This document shows, piece by piece, positions 42,449 to 50,438 of a stretch of 64,000 nt of DNA. The stretch is from positions 360,001-424,000 of the forward strand of contig NZ_JBBOSU010000001.1 of assembly GCF_038005225.1 (NCBI RefSeq). Direction: 5' to 3'. Numbering within the stretch: the first letter of the stretch is position 1; each line of letters starts with the position of its first letter. The translations under genes and the position numbers were made by a program. The notes under the pieces are model-generated. The model was not told the DNA's origin. It did not search any database and saw nothing but the letters and a program-made list of their open reading frames with translations. This DNA comes from Solibacillus sp. FSL K6-1523 (GTDB taxonomy: Bacteria > Bacillota > Bacilli > Bacillales_A > Planococcaceae).

Positions 42449-42490
42449 AAAAACGTATTTTGGCTTCAGGTCAGGATACGTTTTTCGTCT
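42449..42490 (+). terminator. Intrinsic terminator
   Basis: AAAAACGTAT and ATACGTTTTT arms with a 17-nt loop and following T-rich sequence. Confidence 0.75.
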
Positions 42491-42730
42491 TTTTAAGTAC
42501 AAAATTTGCTCATTCAAAAGTAGATTTGAATGAAATTTGACCATTTACAGAAAACAAATGTCCTTGTAGGAGAGATTTATCTTGTTTTCATGTAATATAT
42601 AAGATAGAATTTTTATATATAAATTATTGGAATAGTTCGTCTATATTGCGTTGGGTGAGAATATTTGTGATTTTTATCATGAAATGTGCGTATAGATATG
42701 TTTTATAAGGAATTTGGAGGATGAATTGTA
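42491..42730. other. Intergenic region before hom
   Basis: 240 bp with no ORF and no riboswitch core recognised. It probably carries the hom promoter, but none stands out. Confidence 0.4.
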
Positions 42731-43717
42731 ATGGCAACAATTAAGGCAGCGATCTTAGGATTTGGCACAGTAGGTCAAGGGATTTATCATATTTTAAATG
42801 AAAAGAGGCAGGAGCTCCGCGAGAAGTTGGGCGTGGAGTTAGAAGTGACAAAAATTTTAGTAACGGATGCAAGTCGTGAACGCGTGCCAGGAACGCATCA
42901 TTTAATGACAGAAAGCATCGATGAAGTACTTGCTGAAAAGGGCTTACAAGTCGTATTTGAAGCGATTGTTAATGAAGAGCCAGCATTTAGCTATTTGAAG
43001 CAGGCAGTGGCACATAAATGTCATGTCATTACAGCGAATAAGGTGATGTTTGCTAAGCGAGGTGCAGAATTAGAGGCACTTGCAAAGGCAAACGGTGTAT
43101 TCGTCGGGTATGAGGCATCAGTTGCAGGCGGTGTTCCGATTATTAAAACGATGAAAAATATTTTACTAGTAAATGATGTGAGTCGTGTACAAGGAATTTT
43201 GAACGGAACGACGAACTATATTTTAACGAAAATGCGTGCAGAAGGCTGGAGCTTTGATGATGCATTGAAAGAAGCACAAAGTTTAGGCTATGCAGAGGCA
43301 GATCCATTTAATGATGTTTCTGGTCAAGATGCATTTAAAAAGCTGATGATTTTATCGAGCCTAGCATTTGATGAACAACCGAATTGGTCGGACGTAGAAG
43401 TAATTGGTATCGAAAAAATTACAGCAGCGCAAGTAGCAGAAGCAACAGAAAAAGGGCTACGCTATCGTCATGTAGCAGAGGTAGAAAAGCGTGCAAATGG
43501 TGAGATTCATGCGAAAGTATCACCATTGTTAGTTGATAAAGAGCATCCGCTTTATCCGGTAGATGACGTGTTCAATGCGGTGGCAATGGAAACGAATTAT
43601 ATTGGGACGTTATCGATTACAGGACCTGGCGCAGGAATGTATCCAACAGCAAGCGTAATGGTAGAGGATTATGCAGAAATTATTGGGAAGCGCGCGGGGT
43701 TTACGGTAACGATTTAA
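42731..43717 (+). CDS. hom: Homoserine dehydrogenase lacking the ACT regulatory domain
   Basis: 328 residues; typical Bacillus Hom is about 430 because of a C-terminal ACT domain. The N-terminal AILGFGTVGQG binds NAD(P). The catalytic domain has ITANKVMFAKRG, GYEASVAGGVPIIKT, ILNGTTNYILT and GYAEADPFNDVSGQDAFKKL. The protein ends cleanly with TGPGAGMYPTASVMVEDYAEI. It reduces aspartate semialdehyde to homoserine for methionine and threonine. Without ACT it should escape threonine feedback, which fits its place near metY. TTGGAGGATG precedes the ATG. Confidence 0.9.
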   Translation: MATIKAAILGFGTVGQGIYHILNEKRQELREKLGVELEVTKILVTDASRERVPGTHHLMTESIDEVLAEKGLQVVFEAIVNEEPAFSYLKQAVAHKCHVITANKVMFAKRGAELEALAKANGVFVGYEASVAGGVPIIKTMKNILLVNDVSRVQGILNGTTNYILTKMRAEGWSFDDALKEAQSLGYAEADPFNDVSGQDAFKKLMILSSLAFDEQPNWSDVEVIGIEKITAAQVAEATEKGLRYRHVAEVEKRANGEIHAKVSPLLVDKEHPLYPVDDVFNAVAMETNYIGTLSITGPGAGMYPTASVMVEDYAEIIGKRAGFTVTI

Positions 43718-43755
43718 TCTGATTATATAAAAATATCGTGATTATGAAGAATTAA

Positions 43756-43804
43756 AAAGGGAATTTCGCCTGCTGAATAAGAGCGGGCGGAATTCCTTTT
43801 TATT
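43756..43804. terminator. Bidirectional intrinsic terminator
   Basis: AAAAGGGAATT..CGCC pairs with GGGCGGAATTCCTTTT, ending hom and the convergent small HTH gene. Confidence 0.8.
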
Positions 43805-43819
43805 TAAACGTATTTAAAA

Positions 43820-44050
43820 TTAATCCTCATCTTTTACATCGATATCCTCAGGAATCGGTGTGTTTTTCCAAATTTCAATTTCCTCTTTAATTCGTTCGAG
43901 GTGAAGATGGTACGTATCAAATTGCGCACTGTTAATTAAATAATCGTCACCGTCTGGAACGGCTTTAATACGACCCGCATAAATGTACTTTAAAATTTGA
44001 TGTTCGGGCATTCCGATATCGCGTGCTGTTTGTTCAACAGATTTATACAT
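43820..44050 (-). CDS. Small helix-turn-helix (excisionase/MerR-like) protein
   Basis: 76 residues. MYKSVEQTARDIGMPEHQILKYIYAGRIKAVPDGDDYLI is a winged helix-turn-helix of the excisionase (HTH_17) type; the C-terminal third is acidic. GGAGGT precedes the ATG. It is divergent from the EamA gene. It has no phage neighbours, so it is more likely a chromosomal regulator or adaptor than a true Xis. Target unknown. Confidence 0.75.
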   Translation of the reverse strand: MYKSVEQTARDIGMPEHQILKYIYAGRIKAVPDGDDYLINSAQFDTYHLHLERIKEEIEIWKNTPIPEDIDVKDED

Positions 44051-44181
44051 ATAGGTGACCTCCTTCTAGTTAGTGTTACCTTTATTATAATCATTTTTCA
44101 AGGAAACTTCATCTCGATATGATGGGACAAGTATGATAGCATAGAGATAATTTTGATGGAATTAATTGGAGGATGTTCGTA

Positions 44182-45048
44182 GTGAATTTATTACCGTATG
44201 TTTTTGTATTGCTTGCGGCGATGCTTTGGGGAACGGTTGGAACGACGCAAACTTTTTTAACTGAAGGAATTTCATCATTCGGCGTAGCAGGTGTTCGCTC
44301 GGCAATTGGTGGCGGGCTATTATTAGTAATCGTTTTGGCGATGCGAAAAATCAATTTTCGCACGTGGTCGTGGAAATGGACGATTTTAGCGGCGCTGACT
44401 ATTGCCTTATTCCAAAGCTTATTTTTTACGTCTGTACGTTATACAGGCGTAGCGGTTGGAACCGTGATTACAATCGGGAGTGCGCCGGTGTTTGCGGGCT
44501 TGATTGAATGGTTCTTTTGGAAAGTGCATCCGACTCGAGTGTGGGGAATGGCGACGGGGCTTGCAATTACGGGCTGTGTCCTATTATTCGTGAATCGCGG
44601 GGAGGCAGTAATCGATCCGTTTGGCATAGTACTCGCTTTATGTGCAGGTTTCATGTTTGCACTGTATACAAATATAAGTAAGCAGTTAATGAAGAAAGAG
44701 GAAACATTACCTGCTGTAGCGATGACGTTTACGATTTGCGCCTTATTTTTATTGCCGTTTGCAGCACGTGACGGATTAAGCTGGATTTATGAAGGGAATA
44801 ACTTATGGGCGATGTTGTTTATGGCAATCGCTGCAACAAGCTTGGCATATCTTCTATTTTTAGGTGGTTTGCAAAAAATTAGTTCCTCCGCTGCTGTGAC
44901 ACTTAGCTTGGCTGAACCTTTAACAGCTGCGATGCTTGGTGTGTTTTTAGTCGGCGAGTATTTGAGTGCGACTTCATGGATTGGTGTAGGCCTGCTACTT
45001 AGTGGAATTATCGTATTAACAATAGGTGCACGGAAAGTTGCTTCATAA
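44182..45048 (+). CDS. EamA-family (DMT superfamily) transporter
   Basis: 288 residues with ten transmembrane helices in two EamA repeats; AAMLWGTVGTTQTFLTEG opens the first and SAAVTLSLAEPLTAAMLGVFLVGE is in the second. These usually export amino acids or metabolites. GTG 44182 is preferred: GGAGGA is 8 nt upstream, while the ATG at 44173 is part of that site. Divergent from the small HTH gene. Substrate unknown. Confidence 0.85.
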   Translation: MNLLPYVFVLLAAMLWGTVGTTQTFLTEGISSFGVAGVRSAIGGGLLLVIVLAMRKINFRTWSWKWTILAALTIALFQSLFFTSVRYTGVAVGTVITIGSAPVFAGLIEWFFWKVHPTRVWGMATGLAITGCVLLFVNRGEAVIDPFGIVLALCAGFMFALYTNISKQLMKKEETLPAVAMTFTICALFLLPFAARDGLSWIYEGNNLWAMLFMAIAATSLAYLLFLGGLQKISSSAAVTLSLAEPLTAAMLGVFLVGEYLSATSWIGVGLLLSGIIVLTIGARKVAS

Positions 45049-45066
45049 AAGAAGTAGCTTTTTCTT
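45034..45066 (+). terminator. Intrinsic terminator overlapping the EamA stop
   Basis: AAAGTTGCTTC pairs with GAAGTAGCTTT around ATAAAA (two G-U pairs), then T-rich sequence. The left arm lies in the coding region. Confidence 0.7.
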
Positions 45067-45148
45067 TTGGTAAATGAAGAATCAACAACAAAGTTTGATT
45101 AAAAAATATTCAAAGGTGAAAAAATCCACTAATTTTAGGGTAATGTTA

Positions 45149-45177
45149 TTGACGGATAAAAGTTAAAGTGATATTAT
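45149..45177 (+). promoter_or_regulatory. Promoter of the FMN reductase gene
   Basis: TTGACG (45149-45154), a 17-bp spacer and TATTAT (45172-45177). The MhqR-like operator begins at the next base. Confidence 0.65.
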
Positions 45178-45210
45178 TATCTCGAATTAGAGATATCTTT
45201 ATTTGAGATA
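45178..45210. promoter_or_regulatory. MhqR-like operators (two, overlapping)
   Basis: TATCTCGAATTAGAGATA (45178-45195) is close to the MhqR operator I know from B. subtilis (TATCTCGAATTCGAGATA, 17 of 18). A second, weaker site (TATCT...GAGATA, 45194-45210) overlaps it. MhqR is a MarR-type repressor inactivated by quinones and diamide. Binding here would cover the transcription start. Confidence 0.75.
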
Positions 45211-45263
45211 AAGTGAGAGCCCAAATAAAAATATATTTAATTGAAAAAGGGGAGGAAAAAACA

Positions 45264-45806
45264 ATGACAAAGTTAAACGTCGGTATTATTTTAGGATCAA
45301 CTCGTGAAGGACGTGTAAGCCCTCAAGTAGGTGCTTGGGTAAAAGAAATCGCGGATGCACGTGGGGATGCAAATTATACAATCATCGATATTGCAGATTA
45401 CAAATTACCTTTATTAGGTGAAACAGGTGGAGATGCTTCAGGTGCTGCGGCATGGTCACAAGCAGTAGGCGCTCAAGACGGTTTCGTATTCATCGTACAA
45501 GAATACAACCACTCCATTACAGGAGCACTTAAAAACGCATTAGATTACTTACGTGAAGAATGGAATAACAAAGCTGCTGGTATTGTATCTTATGGATCAG
45601 TAGGTGGCGCTCGAGCAACAGAACATTTACGCGGAATTTTAGGGGAATTATTAGTGGCTGATGTGCGTGTACACCCAGCATTATCACTATTCACTGATTT
45701 TGAAAATGGAACAGACTTCAAACCAGCTGTACACCAACAAGACTCAGTAAATGAAATGTTAGACCAAGTGGTTCCATGGACTACTGCATTAAAAACGATC
45801 CGATAA
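45264..45806 (+). CDS. NADPH-dependent FMN reductase/quinone reductase
   Basis: 180 residues, flavodoxin-like fold. GIILGSTREGRVSPQVGAWV is the FMN phosphate loop, and YNHSITGALKNALDYLREEWNNKAAGIVSYG is the NADPH-dependent FMN reductase core. It probably reduces quinones or azo compounds by two electrons. ATG 45264 follows GGGGAGG. An MhqR-like operator sits at its promoter, and a ring-cleaving dioxygenase gene follows, as in MhqR regulons of Bacillus. A hairpin at 45826-45853 separates the two. Confidence 0.88.
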   Translation: MTKLNVGIILGSTREGRVSPQVGAWVKEIADARGDANYTIIDIADYKLPLLGETGGDASGAAAWSQAVGAQDGFVFIVQEYNHSITGALKNALDYLREEWNNKAAGIVSYGSVGGARATEHLRGILGELLVADVRVHPALSLFTDFENGTDFKPAVHQQDSVNEMLDQVVPWTTALKTIR

Positions 45807-45825
45807 TTTCGAGTTTTCAATATAC

Positions 45826-45858
45826 AACATGTGTATGGGAACATGCACATGTTTCTTT
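45826..45858 (+). terminator. Hairpin, possible terminator
   Basis: AACATGTG/CACATGTT arms with a 12-nt loop, followed by a short T-rich stretch, 20 bp after the FMN reductase stop. Confidence 0.5.
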
Positions 45859-46002
45859 AAAATATAAAGATTGAGCAAATTGTTATCAAGCTTAATTGAA
45901 GGGTGTCCTCAGTCGTTATAAAAAAGTTATAAAAGCATAGTGATAAAAATTGAATAATGTCGTTCGTTAAGAAAATACTATTAATGAAAAGGGGAAATAA
46001 AC

Positions 46003-46941
46003 ATGATAAAACATACAACAGGAATCCATCATATTACCGCGATTGTAGGGCATCCACAAGAAAACATTGATTTTTATGCAGGTGTTTTAGGGTTGCGGCT
46101 TGTAAAACAAACAGTAAACTTTGATGATCCAGGAACATATCACTTATATTTTGGAGATAATGGCGGTAAACCTGGGACAATCATTACATTCTTCCCTTGG
46201 GCAAATGCATATAAAGGGAGAATTGGAGATGGACAAGTAGGGGTTACAACATATGTTGTGCCAGTTGGTGCAATGAGTTTCTGGAAAAGTCGTTTAACAA
46301 AATTCAATATCGAATATACAGAAACAACACGTTTTGGTGAAAACTATATGCAATTTGATGATCCACATGGATTACATCTAGAAATCGTTGAACGTGAAAG
46401 TGGCGAAGAAAATACTTGGACATTTGGTGGCGTGACAAAAGATGTTGCGATCAAAGGTTTTGGTGGCGCGATACTTTATTCAAGTCGCCCAGAAGAAACA
46501 GCAACAACTTTGGTTGATGTAATGGGTCTAGAAGTGATTGGTCATGAAGGTGACTTTACACGATTTAAAGCAACTGCTGACATTGGAAATATCATTGATT
46601 TGAAAATGGTAACAGGTGTCCGAGGATCAATGGGCGTTGGGACGGTTCACCATATTGCTTGGCGTGCCAATGACAACGAAGATCATATTGAATGGCAAAA
46701 ACATGCGATGACTAAAGGGCAACATGTGACAGAAGTAAAAGATCGCAATTACTTCAATGCTATTTATTTCCGCGAATCAGGAGAAATATTATTTGAAATT
46801 GCAACGGATCCTCCAGGTTTTGCACATGATGAAACTGCTGAAACAATGGGGGGAAATTTAAAACTACCTGCACAATATGAACAACACCGTGAACGTTTAG
46901 AAGATTCATTAATTCCAATTGAAGTTCGTCCACTTGATTAA
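46003..46941 (+). CDS. Ring-cleaving dioxygenase (MhqO/MhqA-type, VOC superfamily)
   Basis: 312 residues made of two vicinal-oxygen-chelate repeats. GIHHITAIVGHPQENIDFYAGVLGLRLVKQTVNFDD opens the first; TVHHIAWRANDNEDHIEW opens the second. The metal ligands are expected in GIHHIT, TVHHIA and LFEIATDPPGF. The match is to the MhqO/MhqA/MhqE group, which protects against hydroquinones under MhqR control. AAAAGGGG precedes the ATG. No clear MhqR operator lies directly upstream, so expression may depend on readthrough or on another promoter. Confidence 0.88.
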   Translation: MIKHTTGIHHITAIVGHPQENIDFYAGVLGLRLVKQTVNFDDPGTYHLYFGDNGGKPGTIITFFPWANAYKGRIGDGQVGVTTYVVPVGAMSFWKSRLTKFNIEYTETTRFGENYMQFDDPHGLHLEIVERESGEENTWTFGGVTKDVAIKGFGGAILYSSRPEETATTLVDVMGLEVIGHEGDFTRFKATADIGNIIDLKMVTGVRGSMGVGTVHHIAWRANDNEDHIEWQKHAMTKGQHVTEVKDRNYFNAIYFRESGEILFEIATDPPGFAHDETAETMGGNLKLPAQYEQHRERLEDSLIPIEVRPLD

Positions 46942-47025
46942 TATAACTAGTATTAAGAATGAGATTGGAGCATTTATTTTCCGTGTGGTATTAGAGAATA
47001 ATGTGACGAAATCTTATGTTTTATA

Positions 47026-47066
47026 AAAAATAGCCTTCCACGAAATTGTGGAGGGCTATTTTATTT
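47026..47066 (+). terminator. Intrinsic terminator
   Basis: AAAATAGCCTTCCAC pairs with GTGGAGGGCTATTTT around GAAATT. Confidence 0.85.
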
Positions 47067-47126
47067 AATCTAATGTAATTTGCAACCTATTTAGAAAATC
47101 TTATAATCAAGGTCAAGCGAATAAAT

Positions 47127-47206
47127 AATCTTAAGAAATACAGTAAAATAATCAAAAATCTTAAGAAATTCTTCATAATTTGCATGAGCGGAAGTTAAGA
47201 TTTACG
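47127..47206. promoter_or_regulatory. Direct repeats AATCTTAAGAAAT upstream of a response regulator gene
   Basis: AATCTTAAGAAAT occurs at 47127-47139 and 47157-47169, exactly 30 bp apart (about three helical turns). GTTAAGATTT near 47194-47203 is a related inverted copy. They precede an OmpR-type regulator gene and suggest autoregulation. One copy recurs at 25952. Confidence 0.5.
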
Positions 47207-47247
47207 ATTTAACATAAAGGTATAAGAAAAAGTTGTGAGGTGAGCAT

Positions 47248-47934
47248 ATGAAAAAGCTAACTGTGCTTGTAACGGATGATGATCAGGATATTCGGGACGG
47301 AATCGAAATTTATTTGAAAAACGAAGGCTATCATGTGTTGAAGGCAGCAGATGGGCTTGAAGCGATTAAGTTGCTAGAAGAAAACGAGGTCCATTTAATT
47401 ATTTTAGACATTATGATGCCAAACATGGATGGAATTACAGCGACGTTCAAAATTCGTGCTGTACGTAATATTCCAATCATTATGTTAAGTGCGAAGGCTG
47501 AGCAAAGTGATAAAATCCACGGACTATCAGTAGGGGCAGATGACTATATTACGAAACCATTTCACCCGTTAGAGCTGATGGCGCGTGTGAAATCGCAGTT
47601 ACGACGCTATGTAGATTTGGGCGAGTATGATGAACCATCTGAGCAAGTGATTGGGTTGGAACTTGATGTTGCGGCAAGAGAAGTTCGTGTTGAAGGGGAG
47701 CCTGTGAAGCTTACGCCGACTGAGTATAAAATTACAGAGCTCTTACTAAAGAATGCAGGACGCGTTTTTTCAATTAGTGAAATTTATGAACTTGTTTGGA
47801 ATGAACAAGCATACAATGCTGAAAATATTGTCGCGGTACACATTCGAAAAATCCGTGAAAAAATTGAAGTCGACCCGAAAAATCCGCGCTTTTTAAAAGT
47901 CGTGTGGGGATTAGGTTATAAAATTGAAAAATAA
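47248..47934 (+). CDS. OmpR/PhoB-family response regulator
   Basis: 228 residues. The receiver domain has acidic pocket DDD (10-12), phosphoacceptor Asp 54 (IILDIMMPNMDG) and Lys 103 (YITKPF). The C-terminal winged helix contains LTPTEYKITELLLKNAGRVFS and ends VVWGLGYKIEK. It belongs to the VanR-like group. GTGAGGTGAG precedes the ATG. It forms an operon with a 44-codon membrane ORF (overlapping by 11 nt) and a histidine kinase. Confidence 0.93.
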   Translation: MKKLTVLVTDDDQDIRDGIEIYLKNEGYHVLKAADGLEAIKLLEENEVHLIILDIMMPNMDGITATFKIRAVRNIPIIMLSAKAEQSDKIHGLSVGADDYITKPFHPLELMARVKSQLRRYVDLGEYDEPSEQVIGLELDVAAREVRVEGEPVKLTPTEYKITELLLKNAGRVFSISEIYELVWNEQAYNAENIVAVHIRKIREKIEVDPKNPRFLKVVWGLGYKIEK

Positions 47935-48058
47935 ACTTTTCACATTGTTCGGTGTATTTGGCGCGGGAATTGGTATTTATTTTTTAGGAAGTTATTTTTA
48001 TGAATATATAACAGAACGCTTTATACCAACGATGAAGCAGTTCACATATTTCTTATAG
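47924..48058 (+). CDS. Putative 44-residue membrane protein between regulator and kinase
   Basis: The TTG start overlaps the last 11 nt of the response regulator gene, with GGGGATTAGG upstream, and the stop lies 12 nt before the kinase ATG. The peptide begins MKNKLFTLFGVFGAG and ends MKQFTYFL; one hydrophobic helix covers about 5-27. Position and coupling suggest it works with the kinase, for instance as a small membrane modulator. No homologue is recognised. Confidence 0.6.
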   Translation: MKNKLFTLFGVFGAGIGIYFLGSYFYEYITERFIPTMKQFTYFL

Positions 48059-48070
48059 GAGGGGAAAGAA

Positions 48071-50269
48071 ATGAAAAAATCAAAAATGCACCTCCAGCTT
48101 TTTCTTATGTTTATTGTAGCAACAGCCGTTATTATGATTTTTACGCAAGGTAGTCGTTATTTTGGAAAAACGTATTATGAAACGAATTCGTTTGACGGTG
48201 AAACGTACGATTTTATGGAGGGGCTAGCGAAGTATGTGCTGAATACGATAACTGAAGAAGATAAAAATGAAGTCTTAACGGTTACGGATGAAGAAATTGA
48301 TTATTATCGTACGTATTATGGAACTTTATCAGAACAAATTCAAAATATTAAAGATCAATATAAGATGAATGTAGATGGTGCTCAGGATGCTGAAGTGACA
48401 ACGGAAATTGAAAAAGAGCGAGATGCTAAAATTGCTGATATTCGCAAAAACTTTGAAGATGATGAACATGTCAAAGCGAAAATCTTAAAGCTAAAAAAGA
48501 AAGCGTTAGATGGTGTATTAGCAAACTATGAGCAAAATAAACAGGAGTTTTTAAGAAGTTATAATTATTACGCATATAATATTACAAATAAAGAAACAGG
48601 CGAGATATTTAGTAAAGGGGATGTAGGAGCAGCTGCTGCATATGAGTTCAATATTGATCGTACAAACCGGTATATACCGACATCGACGTACTATATTAAT
48701 CTATATGATAATGATGACATCGGATTAAAGAACAGCTCGTTTGAAATAAATAAGGACAATTCTCATTTTTACGGAGAAATAACAATTCCTAAATCACTTT
48801 TATCGAAAACGGATTTTGGGAATAGTATTGAAGCATTTAATATAACGAAATATAGTTATTACGTTTTAATCATTTTAGGTTTTGTAAGTTTTGTGTTATT
48901 AATGACACACCTGGAGCCTACGAGGAAACAGTTTATCGTTCAGTCAAAAGCATATAACTATTTTGAAAGCTTACCTCTTGATATTGCAGTTGTTATTATT
49001 GGTGGTATTGGTGGTTTGACAAGTATTTTTATAAGTGATTTTATTCGTTCGATTCATTCCATTGCTTATTATAGTGAGAGAATATATAGCGTTTATAGGT
49101 TTGATTTTATTATCTATTTTGTACTTGGCTACATTGGATTTATCGTAACGGTTTACTTATTTATGTGGCTTTGGGACCGAATGGAGAATATTACGGCAAT
49201 CGACCAAGTTTGGGAGAAGACTTTCCTTTCCAAACTCATTAATGCGGCAATAGGCATGTTTAGTAATCGTACAATTGGTATTCAGTCACTTATATTGCTA
49301 GTTGTTGTATACCTTGGAGGGTTTGGTTTAGCGGTAGTATTTATGAGTCATTCCTTTGGTGTATTGCTCTTTTATATGTTCTTGTTTGTCATGTTTTTAA
49401 TGCCAGCGCTGTTTATTTTTATGCGCCATATGGGTTACTTAAACCGTATTATGAGCCATACAAAAGATATGGCGGAAGGGCGTTTGACGAATGATTTAAA
49501 GGTGAGAGGGAAGTCCCCACTTGCTCAGCATGCAGCTCATTTAAATGGCTTGCGTGAAGGCGTTCGCAGCAGTGTAACAGAACAAGCAAAAAGCGAGCGT
49601 TTAAAAACGGAACTGATTACGAATGTGAGTCATGATTTGCGGACGCCATTAACATCGATTATTACGTATACCGATTTATTAAAAAATCCGGATATTACCG
49701 AAGAAGAACGTGCGAAATACATTTCGATTTTAGATGCGAAATCATCGCGTTTGAAAACATTGATTGAAGATTTATTTGAAGTATCGAAAATGGCGAGTGG
49801 CAACATCGAAATTTCGAAGCAGCGCGTTGATTTAGTGCAGCTGTTACAACAAGCTGTAGGTGAGCATGAAGAAGATTTTGCTGCTGCCAATATTGATTTA
49901 CGTGTTAACATCTCTGAGCAACCAATCTTTGCATATGTTGATGGCCAAAAGTGGTGGCGTGTCATTGATAATTTAATTATTAATGCGCGCAAATATTCAC
50001 TTGAGGAAACACGCGTATATGTTAACTTAAAAACAGTGAATGGTGAAGCGGAACTAACAGTAAAAAATGTGGCGAAATATGAGTTAAATGAAGATGCCAC
50101 AGAGTTAGTGGAGCGTTTCAAACGTGCCGATACATCGCGTAATACAGAAGGCTCTGGTCTCGGTCTTGCAATTGCACAGTCGATCGTTGATTTACATGGT
50201 GGTCAATTAGATGTTGCTGTAGATGGTGACCTGTTTAAGGTGACTGTGTTGGTAAGAGCGGATAAATAA
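48071..50269 (+). CDS. Sensor histidine kinase
   Basis: 732 residues, large for the family. One N-terminal helix (about 9-26), an extracytoplasmic segment of about 240 residues that includes a charged coiled-coil stretch near 120-170, then six more helices (about 265-460). Next come a HAMP-like linker and the kinase core: H-box ITNVSHDLRTPLTS (His 521), N-box VIDNLIINARKYS and G-box GSGLGLAIAQSIVDLHGG. A kinase with this many helices may sense a membrane-related signal. GGAGGGGAAAG precedes the ATG. A strong terminator follows. Confidence 0.9.
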   Translation: MKKSKMHLQLFLMFIVATAVIMIFTQGSRYFGKTYYETNSFDGETYDFMEGLAKYVLNTITEEDKNEVLTVTDEEIDYYRTYYGTLSEQIQNIKDQYKMNVDGAQDAEVTTEIEKERDAKIADIRKNFEDDEHVKAKILKLKKKALDGVLANYEQNKQEFLRSYNYYAYNITNKETGEIFSKGDVGAAAAYEFNIDRTNRYIPTSTYYINLYDNDDIGLKNSSFEINKDNSHFYGEITIPKSLLSKTDFGNSIEAFNITKYSYYVLIILGFVSFVLLMTHLEPTRKQFIVQSKAYNYFESLPLDIAVVIIGGIGGLTSIFISDFIRSIHSIAYYSERIYSVYRFDFIIYFVLGYIGFIVTVYLFMWLWDRMENITAIDQVWEKTFLSKLINAAIGMFSNRTIGIQSLILLVVVYLGGFGLAVVFMSHSFGVLLFYMFLFVMFLMPALFIFMRHMGYLNRIMSHTKDMAEGRLTNDLKVRGKSPLAQHAAHLNGLREGVRSSVTEQAKSERLKTELITNVSHDLRTPLTSIITYTDLLKNPDITEEERAKYISILDAKSSRLKTLIEDLFEVSKMASGNIEISKQRVDLVQLLQQAVGEHEEDFAAANIDLRVNISEQPIFAYVDGQKWWRVIDNLIINARKYSLEETRVYVNLKTVNGEAELTVKNVAKYELNEDATELVERFKRADTSRNTEGSGLGLAIAQSIVDLHGGQLDVAVDGDLFKVTVLVRADK

Positions 50270-50296
50270 TTCAATAGACATACTATTAACTTTAAA

Positions 50297-50338
50297 AAGT
50301 TATCGCATGAAAGACGTCATGTGATAGCTTTTTTTTTA
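50297..50338 (+). terminator. Intrinsic terminator
   Basis: AAGTTATCGCATGA pairs with TCATGTGATAGCTT, followed by a run of T. Confidence 0.85.
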
Positions 50339-50438
50339 CGTAGTGTAATAGATATACAATAAAATGAACATAATGAAGTGCAAATATAGTAAAATTACAT
50401 TTTAATAGTAGTAACAGTTTGAAAGGAGTGCCTCACAG

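Noticed and set aside
42491-42730. T-box or SAM riboswitch in front of hom
   Set aside because: No S-box core and no T-box motif; only AT-rich leader sequence.
43820-44050. Prophage excisionase
   Set aside because: No integrase, attachment-site repeat or phage genes nearby; more likely a chromosomal small HTH protein.
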